Assembly: GCA_030426345.1 (NCBI GenBank)
Contig: JAUHYU010000058.1
Location: 1 to 33,260 of the forward strand
Length of the DNA: 33,260 bases
From: Bacteroidia bacterium
GTDB taxonomy: Bacteria > Bacteroidota > Bacteroidia > Cytophagales > Cyclobacteriaceae
Direction of reading: 5' to 3'
The notes beneath the pieces are model-generated. The model was not told the DNA's origin and did no database searches. It saw only the letters and a list, made by a program, of their open reading frames with translations. The position numbers and the translations under genes are program-made. How positions within the stretch are numbered: the first letter of the stretch is position 1; each line of letters opens with the position of its first letter. Positions 1 through 7,149 of this stretch are shown one piece after another.

Positions 1-521
1 TTATCTTGTAGCGTAAGCTCACCACGCCAAAAAGCGCCAAATTTTTTGATCCTCGATGCATTGAGCAACCTCACAAAACCAAATTTCACAACCTTCCTCG
101 CCAGGCGATAGTGGGACTGTTTGAAATTCCCAGTGATTTCATGGACATATCTGGTTGTAATATCCCTGAGCAACTGATCGGCTATTTCCTGCTTCCCTTC
201 CTTGTCTTCATTTTCAAGTTCGACCAACTGCGATTTTACTTCTTTCCAAAAGGGTATCTCATCGTCGGGATCCACCTTCCAGGGATTGGTTTCATATCGG
301 AGCTTCTCGCGGTAGCGGGTCAGTTCCAATTCCTCAATCAAAGTAGGCAGAGTCGGGCAAAGTATTTTTACACGTTGATAACTCTCTTCTATCACACGCT
401 CCATAAACTCATCCCTGCTTTTTGCCAGTTTCACCACAGGCCATTCTTCATCTTCCGACAAGATGGGCTCGTAGATCTTGGTGGTATCAATAGACTGAAG
501 TATCCTAGTTAATTTTCCCAA
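1..521 (-). CDS. Glycerolipid acyltransferase-like protein, N-terminal part (3' end outside window)
   Basis: The reverse frame is open from 521 to the window edge and gives 173 residues without a stop. The upstream in-frame stop is at 533-531, so the first usable start is a TTG at 521; the first ATG is residue 40 (404). The protein is soluble and charged, with segments such as SYQRVKILCPTLPTLIEELE, NPWKVDPDDEIPFWKEV and NFKQSHYRLARKVVKFGF. I recognise this arrangement from the N-terminal extension of Bacteroidota phosphate acyltransferases (PlsB/PlsC-type, glycerol-3-phosphate or lysophosphatidate acylation). The catalytic HX4D block would lie beyond the window, so function is inferred from family resemblance only. 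The first step of membrane phospholipid synthesis is the likely role. A plus-strand open frame at 111-512 is its shadow. Confidence 0.6.
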   Translation of the reverse strand, partial: MGKLTRILQSIDTTKIYEPILSEDEEWPVVKLAKSRDEFMERVIEESYQRVKILCPTLPTLIEELELTRYREKLRYETNPWKVDPDDEIPFWKEVKSQLVELENEDKEGKQEIADQLLRDITTRYVHEITGNFKQSHYRLARKVVKFGFVRLLNASRIKKFGAFWRGELTLQD

Positions 522-612
522 AAGCGTGTATTAATGCGACAATTATATAATTGTAAAAATAGCTTCAAATTTAAGGAAATTGTCCTTTTCTAATAGAAAA
601 TAAAAGCATTTA

Positions 613-1335
613 CTATTGCCTTTCCATTATCTGTTCGAGGGCATCTTTCTTGATCGGTCCATCCAATTTTGGTTGCATTTGCTTAGTGGATTGATTGTAT
701 TCAAATTTTATTTCCCTTCCCGCCCTTGACGGATCAATGGCAACAAAGTCATGGGTTTGAGATGGTTTTTTAAGCAATTTATATTGTGAAAAGGTATAAC
801 CAATCCATGGAAAAAACGGGCCTTTTGTTTCGTGTTTGTCAATAGAGAACAGCGCATCTTTGCCTTTTTCTTCCACTTCAAAAAACAGCAGTCTTGAGAG
901 AGGCGATGATTCTGACTTGAGTGAATTGACATAATCCATAAATGCCTGAAGGTTTTTACTGATTTCAGGAAGGTAAAAATGCCGCTCATTTCCATGACCC
1001 AACGAAATGGTGCAGACCGCCCTTCCGGACCAACCTTCGTAAAACGAATACATCCCCAGCAGAATCAATATCAAGTGTAGCCATGGATGGAAAAGATTGG
1101 CGAAATAAGAAAGAAAAGCAAACGGGGCAACGACACCACCAAGGATCAGCGGCAACAGCAATTTTTTATTGTCGGGCTTTATGGTTATGATTTTGTCCAA
1201 TGGAAAAATATCCCTTTTGCCATTTCGAATGACGACCAGCTGATCGTCGGAAACCATCATTTTATTCCTTTCGTCCCCCTCGGCCAATAGGTACACAAAC
1301 GCTTTTATAGAATCCTGATCAAAGAAATCCTCCAC
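613..1335 (-). CDS. Membrane protein of unknown function, PH-like fold suspected
   Basis: A 240-residue protein that I cannot assign. Residues about 25-52 (SDDQLVVIRNGKRDIFPLDK) look like the start of a bacterial PH-like domain. They are followed by two hydrophobic segments around 58-78 and 84-100, and then a soluble C-terminal half ending in PKLDGPIKKDALEQIMERQ. The start is a GTG at 1335, two bases after the stop of the upstream methyltransferase, so translation is probably coupled. The next in-frame ATGs are residues 26-27, but starting there would remove the beginning of the soluble domain. The frame contains one copy of the dispersed motif (802-809). A membrane-linked regulatory or lipid-sensing role is only a guess. 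Confidence 0.7.
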   Translation of the reverse strand: MEDFFDQDSIKAFVYLLAEGDERNKMMVSDDQLVVIRNGKRDIFPLDKIITIKPDNKKLLLPLILGGVVAPFAFLSYFANLFHPWLHLILILLGMYSFYEGWSGRAVCTISLGHGNERHFYLPEISKNLQAFMDYVNSLKSESSPLSRLLFFEVEEKGKDALFSIDKHETKGPFFPWIGYTFSQYKLLKKPSQTHDFVAIDPSRAGREIKFEYNQSTKQMQPKLDGPIKKDALEQIMERQ

Positions 1336-1337
1336 AA

Positions 1338-2027
1338 CTAAACCAATTGTAGACGCGCCAGATATGCGTCAGTTTCATCTTCAAAAATTATTTGGCATAT
1401 CCAGCCGGTCGCAATTGCCACATCCGTTAGAGTTTGCTGATCGACATATAGCCATCGAAATTCATCTCCCATCACACCTTTATAGCGATACTTATACGAT
1501 ATTTCACCATAATATTTGTCCATGGGAATTTCAGTGTTTTCATACAAATAAGCAACATCTGTTGAGTCTAGCAAAATCTGTCCACCAGGTGCGATGATTT
1601 TTTTAAGGTGTAAAAGCAACTTGTGCAATCCTTGTAAATCTCCAGCTAATCCGATACCGTTCATCAGCATCAACAGCGTATCGTATTTTTGTTTAGAATA
1701 CGAAAATACATCTTCCTGTATGATTTTCCCTACACCCCTTTCCTTCATTATCTCGCAACAAAGTGCTGAAAAATCCATGGCTGTTACATCTGCACCAAGG
1801 CCTTGAAGGTGCAGGGCATGTCGCCCTGTTGCAGCGCCAATGTCCAAAATTCTTCCTTGTGTATGCTCCAAAGCAAAATCTTCCAGCTCGTCAAAAAGTT
1901 CCATTCCGTCAAAAAACCTGTCTGGAGGAACTTCCTCGGGAGCGTCATAATCATTGTATAATAGTAGCGGATCTTCAAACTTTTGATGGTAAAAATCCCA
2001 AAGTGCCTGCCCGAAAAGGTCCTTCAT
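1338..2027 (-). CDS. Class I SAM-dependent methyltransferase
   Basis: A 229-residue Rossmann-fold methyltransferase. Motif I is LDIGAATGRHALHL (glycine-rich SAM loop, residues 61-74). The acidic end of strand 2 is in VTAMDFSALC, and the motif around DTLLMLMNGIGLAG corresponds to the post-loop region that usually contacts the substrate, followed by LKKIIAPGGQILLDSTD. It resembles the small Methyltransf_11/25 type proteins of Bacteroidota, whose substrate is unknown. The start ATG at 2027 is preceded by a copy of the dispersed motif at 2063-2070. The next gene (start 1335) begins two bases after this stop, indicating a two-gene operon. The frame carries a dispersed motif copy at 1772-1779. Confidence 0.85.
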   Translation of the reverse strand: MKDLFGQALWDFYHQKFEDPLLLYNDYDAPEEVPPDRFFDGMELFDELEDFALEHTQGRILDIGAATGRHALHLQGLGADVTAMDFSALCCEIMKERGVGKIIQEDVFSYSKQKYDTLLMLMNGIGLAGDLQGLHKLLLHLKKIIAPGGQILLDSTDVAYLYENTEIPMDKYYGEISYKYRYKGVMGDEFRWLYVDQQTLTDVAIATGWICQIIFEDETDAYLARLQLV

Positions 2028-2050
2028 GCTTTAGTCATTTTTGTTTATAT

Positions 2051-2070
2051 AAAAGCCTGTAAAATCCATG
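2051..2070 (+). repeat. Dispersed motif copy with full flank
   Basis: AAAAGCCTGTAAAATCCATG lies in the divergent gap between the methyltransferase and acpH. It shows both halves of the extended consensus (AAAAGCC and AAAATCCATG). Confidence 0.75.
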
Positions 2071-2094
2071 ATTTACTATTCGCAGCTTGATTTG

Positions 2095-2102
2095 TACTTT
2101 TG
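2095..2102 (+). promoter_or_regulatory. Bacteroidota -7 element for acpH
   Basis: TACTTTTG fits the Bacteroidota sigma-ABfr -7 consensus TAnnTTTG. It lies about 98 bases before the acpH start. No convincing -33 TTTG is seen at the usual spacing, so this is a sequence-match call only. Confidence 0.4.
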
Positions 2103-2199
2103 GAATAAGCAGGTATAAAGGTAAAAAGCCATGGGAAAATGTTAGTTTTATGATCGATAATCCAAAACTAAACGATTTCATCTTTAATAAAATCCTGCA

Positions 2200-2766
2200 A
2201 TGAATTATTTAGGCCACTTCTATCTTTCGCAAAACGATCCTGAACTGGTTGTGGGAAATTTCATTGGTGACTTTGTGAAGGGAAAAAAATACCGGGATTA
2301 TCCTGATAAGATCTCTGAGGGAATCATGATGCACCGCCACATCGATTACTTTACAGATCAGCATCCTATTGTGGGAAAGGGGAGAAAAAGACTTTTCGAT
2401 ACTTATCGACACTACTCTGGCGTGATCATGGATATGTATTATGATCATTTTTTGGCGAATCTTTGGCAGGATTATTCGAAGGAATCTCTGTCTCTTTTTT
2501 CCCAACGCATGTACGAAATCATCGATGAATATTGGGATCATTTGCCCGAAAAATCCCGGCACATGTTCCCTTACATGAAATCCGGTGACTGGCTGCAAAA
2601 ATATTCGACCGTAACAGGAATAGGAAATTCGCTCACCGGCATGTCTAAAAGACTCAACAATGGATCGGGTTTGGAACACTCGGTAGATCAGCTACAGGAG
2701 TTTTACGACGAATTCCAGTCAGAATTTCAAGAATTCATTGTGGATATAAAGAATAATTTTGATTGA
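2200..2766 (+). CDS. acpH: Acyl carrier protein phosphodiesterase (DUF479 family)
   Basis: A 188-residue protein of the AcpH/DUF479 family. The opening MNYLGHFYLS, then VVGNFIGDFVKG, then GIMMHRHIDYFTDQHP and the later VIMDMYYDHFLANLW are family hallmarks. The His/Asp residues in HRHID and YYDHFLA belong to the HD-like metal site. In E. coli the enzyme removes the 4'-phosphopantetheine arm from holo-ACP; a similar hydrolytic role in ACP turnover is inferred here. Length matches the family (about 190). It is a single-gene unit convergent with the M28 peptidase gene, the two separated by a perfect palindromic terminator. Start ATG at 2200 is the only sensible one, since the family motif begins at residue 1. 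Confidence 0.9.
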   Translation: MNYLGHFYLSQNDPELVVGNFIGDFVKGKKYRDYPDKISEGIMMHRHIDYFTDQHPIVGKGRKRLFDTYRHYSGVIMDMYYDHFLANLWQDYSKESLSLFSQRMYEIIDEYWDHLPEKSRHMFPYMKSGDWLQKYSTVTGIGNSLTGMSKRLNNGSGLEHSVDQLQEFYDEFQSEFQEFIVDIKNNFD

Positions 2767-2799
2767 AACCCTTTAAAATCCATGGATTTTAAAGGGTTT
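2766..2799. terminator. Bidirectional terminator, perfect 34-bp palindrome made of two motif copies
   Basis: The 34 bases read identically on both strands and are centred on CCATGG at 2780-2785. The arms run AAACCCTTTAAAATCC outward from the centre, so the element is two head-to-head copies of the dispersed AAAATCCATGG motif. It starts at the last base of the acpH stop and is followed by a T run on the plus strand. The M28 gene stops at 2807 on the other strand. An intrinsic terminator working in both directions is the natural reading. Confidence 0.85.
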
Positions 2800-2806
2800 T
2801 TATTTC

Positions 2807-4321
2807 CTAATTTGACTTCTCTTGAATCACATCCACTGTGATCCGCCCTTCACGATTGGCGATCTCCCAGGCGGTATGAAAGATAAGGCGCGTGCGTTTT
2901 TCCAATAATTCAAAATCTATTTTTTCAACAGTATCCGTGGGTTTGTGATAATCAGCGTGTGTGCCATTGAAATAGAAAATGACGGGAATGTTGTTTTTGG
3001 CAAAGTTATAATGGTCTGAGCGGTAGTAAAATCTGTTCGGATCATTATCGGCATTGTAGGTATAATCCAGTTCCAAACCAGAATATTTCGCATTGATCTG
3101 CTTACTTACCTTGTGCAGAGTAGTAGAAAGCTTGTCAGAGCCAATCAGATAGACATAATTTGGGTTTGACTCATGAGCGGGATCGATCCTCCCAATCATG
3201 TCAATATTCAAATTTGTGATCGTACTTTCAAGTGGAATAACCGGATGGGTAACGTAGTAATTTGACCCTAAGAGACCTTTTTCCTCTCCGCTTACCGTCA
3301 TAAAAATAACACTCCTTCTAGGACCATGCCCATCTGCTTTGGCATGTGCAAAAGCCTGCGCCATTTCCAAAACTGCCGATGTCCCGGAGCCATCATCATC
3401 GGCGCCATTGTTTATTTCATCACCATCTTTACCGATATGGTCATAATGGGCAGTTACGATGATATACTCATCTTTTTTATCCGTTCCGGGGATTATTCCA
3501 AGCACATTTTCCGTTGGGATGTGGTTTACATCATAATGGATATTGAAGGTAATTTCCTGTGATTTTATTTTGATCAAAGAGGCGTATTTTCCATGCTTTG
3601 ATTTTTCTAATGCACTTTGAACTTTGTCTTCCTTGGTATTTAAAATCTCCACTCCCATCGTAGGGGAAATTACAAAATATGGTGAGGATAGCTCTTCCTC
3701 CTTTATTGGAAAACGCAACCTCCCTGAACCATATAGCTTGTATTTTCCAAGAGCTTCTTTAAATTTTGCTTCCGTATCAGGTACTATAAAAACATGGATT
3801 GCACCTGCATTTTTAGCTGCTTTAGCCACCTTATCTCGATCAGCCTGATCGCCATCACAATACAGAAGTACATTTTTTCCCTTTATGGGAATGGCGTTAA
3901 AATCTGCAGCCGAACCCTCTCCCACAAACACCAATTTGGATTTTTGTGGAGCCTTGAAAGAATTTGTACCTGCGTATATAAAATCCTTAAAATTGGTATA
4001 AGATTTTTCATCCACTTTGATCCAGCTATTTGCCATATTCATCGTTACCAAATCAAAAGTTTGTAGGTAGGATGCGCCACATTCCGTAGCCACCAAAGGC
4101 TCCAAACCATCTGTTCTGAATTGATGCTTGATATAAGCAGCTGCCATTTTTTGGCCTCGTTCACCAGTTTCCCTACCTTCCAGTGCATCCGATGCAAGGA
4201 TTTCTAAATGTGATTTTAGATCATCAGAAGTTATGGAATTTGCATAGTTTACTGAGACATCCTGAGCATAAACCAGACTTACAATAAACATCAATGGGAA
4301 AGAAAGAAGGATTTTTTTCAT
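2807..4321 (-). CDS. Secreted M28-family metallopeptidase with PA domain
   Basis: A 504-residue zinc aminopeptidase-type protein. Residues 1-19 form a signal peptide ending in VYAQ, so the protein is exported. Residues about 125-240 fit an inserted PA (protease-associated) domain. The catalytic domain follows: AHYDHIG (first zinc ligand H292), NNGADDDGSG (bridging Asp near 308), SGEEKGLLGS (general base and ligand Glu 346/347), NIDMIGR (Asp 374) and a C-terminal YHKPTDT (final His). All five ligand positions are present, so the enzyme should be active. It is probably involved in periplasmic or extracellular peptide degradation. It is monocistronic, with a terminator shared with acpH. A weak copy of the dispersed motif (3793-3800) lies in the PA region. 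Confidence 0.9.
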   Translation of the reverse strand: MKKILLSFPLMFIVSLVYAQDVSVNYANSITSDDLKSHLEILASDALEGRETGERGQKMAAAYIKHQFRTDGLEPLVATECGASYLQTFDLVTMNMANSWIKVDEKSYTNFKDFIYAGTNSFKAPQKSKLVFVGEGSAADFNAIPIKGKNVLLYCDGDQADRDKVAKAAKNAGAIHVFIVPDTEAKFKEALGKYKLYGSGRLRFPIKEEELSSPYFVISPTMGVEILNTKEDKVQSALEKSKHGKYASLIKIKSQEITFNIHYDVNHIPTENVLGIIPGTDKKDEYIIVTAHYDHIGKDGDEINNGADDDGSGTSAVLEMAQAFAHAKADGHGPRRSVIFMTVSGEEKGLLGSNYYVTHPVIPLESTITNLNIDMIGRIDPAHESNPNYVYLIGSDKLSTTLHKVSKQINAKYSGLELDYTYNADNDPNRFYYRSDHYNFAKNNIPVIFYFNGTHADYHKPTDTVEKIDFELLEKRTRLIFHTAWEIANREGRITVDVIQEKSN

Positions 4322-4412
4322 AGCTGAATAACAGTCTAAAACCGAGTTATGATTTATTGAGCGACAATTTTACAGTGTTATTTTGTCGATTACAATATCG
4401 AATTCAGAAATC

Positions 4413-4442
4413 TTTCCCTCCGCTAAATTAAGGGGAGGGAAA
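4413..4442 (-). terminator. Terminator-like hairpin after the SIS gene
   Basis: TTTCCCTCC (4413-4421) pairs perfectly with GGAGGGAAA (4434-4442) around a 12-base loop. It lies 18 bases beyond the stop of the SIS-domain gene. The following T tract on the minus strand is short and interrupted, so strength is uncertain. Confidence 0.55.
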
Positions 4443-4460
4443 TATTTGGACAAACTACTA

Positions 4461-5378
4461 CTAAACCTCAGTGACTTTGGAACCTATTGTAAAAGGCTTA
4501 GGAATTTTAAGTAGTTTGGAAAGATGATAGGTCATAAACATTAACGGAACCGCGGAAGTGATTGGAGAAAGTATCTCCGGCACATCCTTGTCCTCATAAT
4601 AAAAAACATGGGCACCAGCATTTTCAACTAACTCAAAAAGTTTACTTGTTCTGCGGTATGAAACACCATCTGACTTTATCACGATCACGGCACTATCTTT
4701 GGCAGTCTCCTTTGGGCCATGATCATATTCTGATACAGACATCCCAATAAAAGGATATCTTGTAGATTCGCTGAGAATGTGCGCCGCCTGATGAACGGTG
4801 GCAATATTGGGTCCGTTGCCAACGATGTATGTCCCTTTGTAATGCTTACTTTTAATTAAATCATAAAGCAGCGCGGCGGTATCGATGCCCCATTTCTCAA
4901 ATTCAAACATTTTTCCCCGCAACACATCCACTGCCGGTGAAGGATCAACACCAAGCCCATTGTACAACGTAATCAAAGTATTGATATAGGTCTTCGTAGA
5001 AGAACCAACCTCAACACCTGCCAATAATGGGAAAACACGTTCCAAGTTGGTGGAAACACACAAAGGGCTTTTCAAAACATTTGTGATTGCATAGAATTTA
5101 TTGAATAATTCTCGACACCAAATCACTTCACTACTTCTACCGGACTGAGAAATAAGCACTCCGGTATCTTTTACTTTTTTTGCCGATAAATAATGGTAAT
5201 ATTCTGAAGCCCTGTTTGGTTGAATTGGAAGCCCTTGAAAATACAATGCCAATGTTGCATAATAAGAAGAGCCCATTCCGATATAGGGTACGTTTGTCGG
5301 TAATTTTATATTTTTGGTGGAATATAAAATTTTTTCTGCTTTGTCCGGAATCTCTTTAATCTCGCTGATCATTGGCAT
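4461..5378 (-). CDS. SIS-domain sugar-phosphate isomerase/deaminase, GlmS isomerase-like, no amidotransferase domain
   Basis: A 305-residue protein with two SIS domains. The first carries GMGSSYYA (34-41) and ISQSGRSSE (77-84), and the second starts near GTYIVGNGPN. It matches only the isomerase half of glucosamine-6-phosphate synthase; the N-terminal glutaminase domain is absent. Active-site positions look retained. E204 and H220 are 16 residues apart, the spacing of E488 and H504 in E. coli GlmS, in SEYDHGP (compare GELKHGP). K301 near the C-terminus (SKVTEV) fits the position of catalytic Lys603 (AKSVTVE). Proteins of this build include FrlB-type deglycases and GlmD/AgaS-type deaminases, so isomerisation or deamination of an amino-sugar phosphate is likely. 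Two Met codons (residues 1 and 3) could start it. Confidence 0.8.
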   Translation of the reverse strand: MPMISEIKEIPDKAEKILYSTKNIKLPTNVPYIGMGSSYYATLALYFQGLPIQPNRASEYYHYLSAKKVKDTGVLISQSGRSSEVIWCRELFNKFYAITNVLKSPLCVSTNLERVFPLLAGVEVGSSTKTYINTLITLYNGLGVDPSPAVDVLRGKMFEFEKWGIDTAALLYDLIKSKHYKGTYIVGNGPNIATVHQAAHILSESTRYPFIGMSVSEYDHGPKETAKDSAVIVIKSDGVSYRRTSKLFELVENAGAHVFYYEDKDVPEILSPITSAVPLMFMTYHLSKLLKIPKPFTIGSKVTEV

Positions 5379-5400
5379 AATCTATGTGTCTGGTTCATTT

Positions 5401-5408
5401 CAAAAATA
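5401..5408 (-). promoter_or_regulatory. Bacteroidota -7 element for the SIS gene
   Basis: On the minus strand this reads TATTTTTG, matching TAnnTTTG. The expected transcription start near 5394 would leave a leader of about 16 bases before the ATG at 5378. Confidence 0.5.
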
Positions 5409-5487
5409 ATCAATATTCTTTCAATACACGCCAACAATTGACGAAAAATAGGATTTTTATTATAAATAGGGTTAACAAAAAAACGAC

Positions 5488-6108
5488 ATGCATTCTGAAT
5501 ACAAATGGCTTGAAATCGCACATCAACTCCAATCAATCGCTCAGGCCGGTCTCACCTACACGGAAAATAAATATGATGTGGAACGCTACGAGCAGATTTT
5601 ACAATTGAGTAAAGAAATTACAGCGGACCACTCGGATATCGGAATGGAAAAGCTTGATCACATTTATGATCTTGAAGAAGGGTATCTCACGCCAAAAGTT
5701 GATGTACGGGCAGTAGTTTGTAGGGACGATAAATTGTTAATGGTAAAAGAAGACACTGATGGCAGGTGGGCGCTTCCTGGAGGTTGGGCAGATGTCGGAC
5801 TGACAGCATCGGAAGTTGTGGTAAAAGAGGCGAGGGAAGAATCCGGACTTGAAGTCCGGGTCGAAAAGCTACTTGCTGTTTTAGACAAAAAATGCCATCC
5901 ACATCCTCCGGAATTATACTATGTCTACAAAATATTTTTTCATTGTCATGAAGTCGGAGGTGCTTTGGCCACTGGAATTGAGACGAGCGAAACGGGTTTC
6001 TTTGGAAGATACGAATTGCCTGAACTTTCCACTGATAGAAATACTAAATCGCAAATTGAGCTGATATTTAGTTTGCTGGACAATCCAAGAGATACTTATT
6101 TTGATTAA
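5488..6108 (+). CDS. Nudix hydrolase with N-terminal Nudix_N_2-type domain
   Basis: A 206-residue protein. Residues 1-65 are a helical N-terminal domain (WLEIAHQLQSIAQAGLTYTE...YDVERYEQIL) typical of ADP-ribose or nucleoside-diphosphate-linked pyrophosphatases of the Nudix_N_2 class. The Nudix domain begins at VDVRAVVCRDDKLLMVKE and carries WALPGGWADVG followed by KEAREESGL. The metal-binding REUXEEXGU core is retained with Lys for the first Arg, and the outer Glu of the Nudix box is Leu (GLTASE). The catalytic EE pair is intact, so activity is expected. The substrate cannot be told from sequence. It is divergent from the SIS gene and convergent with the RraA-like gene. Confidence 0.88.
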   Translation: MHSEYKWLEIAHQLQSIAQAGLTYTENKYDVERYEQILQLSKEITADHSDIGMEKLDHIYDLEEGYLTPKVDVRAVVCRDDKLLMVKEDTDGRWALPGGWADVGLTASEVVVKEAREESGLEVRVEKLLAVLDKKCHPHPPELYYVYKIFFHCHEVGGALATGIETSETGFFGRYELPELSTDRNTKSQIELIFSLLDNPRDTYFD

Positions 6109-6123
6109 ACGCTGTGCAAAACT

Positions 6124-6152
6124 CTGAGCAATTTCATGGATTTTAGATGCTT
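6124..6152 (+). repeat. Dispersed motif copy in a convergent gap, possible terminator
   Basis: CATGGATTTTAGATGCTTTT (minus orientation; core at 6135-6142) lies between the Nudix gene (ends 6108) and the RraA-like gene (ends 6168). Short arms AGCA/TGCT flank the core and a TTTTT run follows, so it may end Nudix transcription. Confidence 0.6.
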
Positions 6153-6167
6153 TTTATGCGCTACCAC

Positions 6168-6911
6168 TCACCACTCTCCTTGCTTCCCAAACTTTTCTTT
6201 TACTGATATTTTAAATTGGGCCGTTGCCGCTTCAAGGTCTGACAAAATATTCTCCATGGATTTTCCATGGCTATTTCTAGCGGCTGGGATCAAGGTCTGA
6301 CATTCATTGGTATCCATAAATCTGGCCGCCTCCAATAGCTTGGGTTCATCTTCTTTAGGAATAGCCAAAAACCCATGTTTATCTGCATGAATCAACTGCC
6401 TGGGCCGGATCGGCGTGCCAAAAACCTCCACTTCACAGTTCCATCGGACAGGTGTGCTGTGGGCATGGCCAACGGACAATCTTTTGGCCAACGCCTTAAA
6501 ACCTGCATTGTGCATTTCGTCCAAATCGCGAATGCTACCATCTGTAATAGTGCCCACACAGCCCAATGCCTTATGGATGTTAGCATTTACTTCGCCCCAA
6601 AAAGACCCCAAAACCCATGGCTTGTCTAAGTCTTGCACCACAACAATCTTCGGTCCGGGAACTGAGGCTACATATTCGCGGTATTGTTGCCAAGCATCAG
6701 GATTATTTTTAGGATGTTCAGCATTTCCGGGTTCTATAACCACAGTCACCGCATAGCCCACCATCGGCCCCATAAGTGGCATAAAATCCATGGTTTCCTC
6801 CAGGTTGAAGCATTCTCGTGCAATGTCCTTTTTTGTGATTTGTTCCCAGCCATTATAAATCGTAGGAGTGTTCCAACGCTTCAGTTCCAATAGTTCCGCA
6901 TGTGTCAACAT
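6168..6911 (-). CDS. RraA / HMG-aldolase family protein
   Basis: A 247-residue protein of the RraA-like superfamily. This includes 4-hydroxy-4-methyl-2-oxoglutarate (HMG/CHA) aldolases and was once annotated as demethylmenaquinone methyltransferase. The diagnostic block is LGCVGTITDGSIRDLDEM (117-134), with the GxxxDGxxRD pattern in which Arg128 and Asp129 hold the substrate carboxylate and the divalent metal in known aldolases. Earlier LMGPMVGYAVTVVIEPGN and later GTPIRPRQLIHADKHGFLAIP complete the fold. It is longer than the plain E. coli RraA (about 160). A metal-dependent retro-aldol or oxaloacetate-decarboxylating enzyme is more likely than an RNase E regulator. Motif copies occur at 6255-6262 and 6785-6792. 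Confidence 0.82.
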   Translation of the reverse strand: MLTHAELLELKRWNTPTIYNGWEQITKKDIARECFNLEETMDFMPLMGPMVGYAVTVVIEPGNAEHPKNNPDAWQQYREYVASVPGPKIVVVQDLDKPWVLGSFWGEVNANIHKALGCVGTITDGSIRDLDEMHNAGFKALAKRLSVGHAHSTPVRWNCEVEVFGTPIRPRQLIHADKHGFLAIPKEDEPKLLEAARFMDTNECQTLIPAARNSHGKSMENILSDLEAATAQFKISVKEKFGKQGEW

Positions 6912-6933
6912 AGTATTTAAAGTTTGCCAAGTT

Positions 6934-6941
6934 CAAATATA
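6934..6941 (-). promoter_or_regulatory. Bacteroidota -7 element for the RraA-like gene
   Basis: The minus strand reads TATATTTG, an exact TAnnTTTG match. A TTG (6967-6965) lies 23 bases upstream as a possible -33 element. The leader to the ATG at 6911 would be about 16 bases. Confidence 0.6.
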
Positions 6942-6945
6942 GTTG

Positions 6946-6956
6946 AAAATCCATGG
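6946..6956 (+). repeat. Dispersed motif copy upstream of the RraA-like promoter
   Basis: AAAATCCATGG in the divergent gap between the RraA-like gene and carB. It falls between the possible -7 and -33 elements of the minus-strand promoter. Confidence 0.7.
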
Positions 6957-7091
6957 TTTCGGGACAATTATCACACGACCTTGGCATAACTTTCTGGAAG
7001 AGTAATTTTCATTTTTTCATCTATAAGTCCGAACTCTACACTTTCTTCTCAAAGAACCATAAGTTTCTTTTTCATTCTTGCCAATTTCCCA

Positions 7092-7099
7092 TAACTTTG
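7092..7099 (+). promoter_or_regulatory. Bacteroidota -7 element for carB
   Basis: TAACTTTG fits TAnnTTTG, 50 bases before the carB ATG. The -33 element is unclear. Confidence 0.5.
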
Positions 7100-7149
7100 C
7101 CCGAATTTTGAGCAGGAACTTTTATACACTTATTCTTTTCCAATAAACT

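Noticed and set aside
111-512. A plus-strand gene of 133 codons
   Set aside because: It lies opposite a minus-strand frame with clear protein character that runs to the window edge, and its own translation shows no family features.
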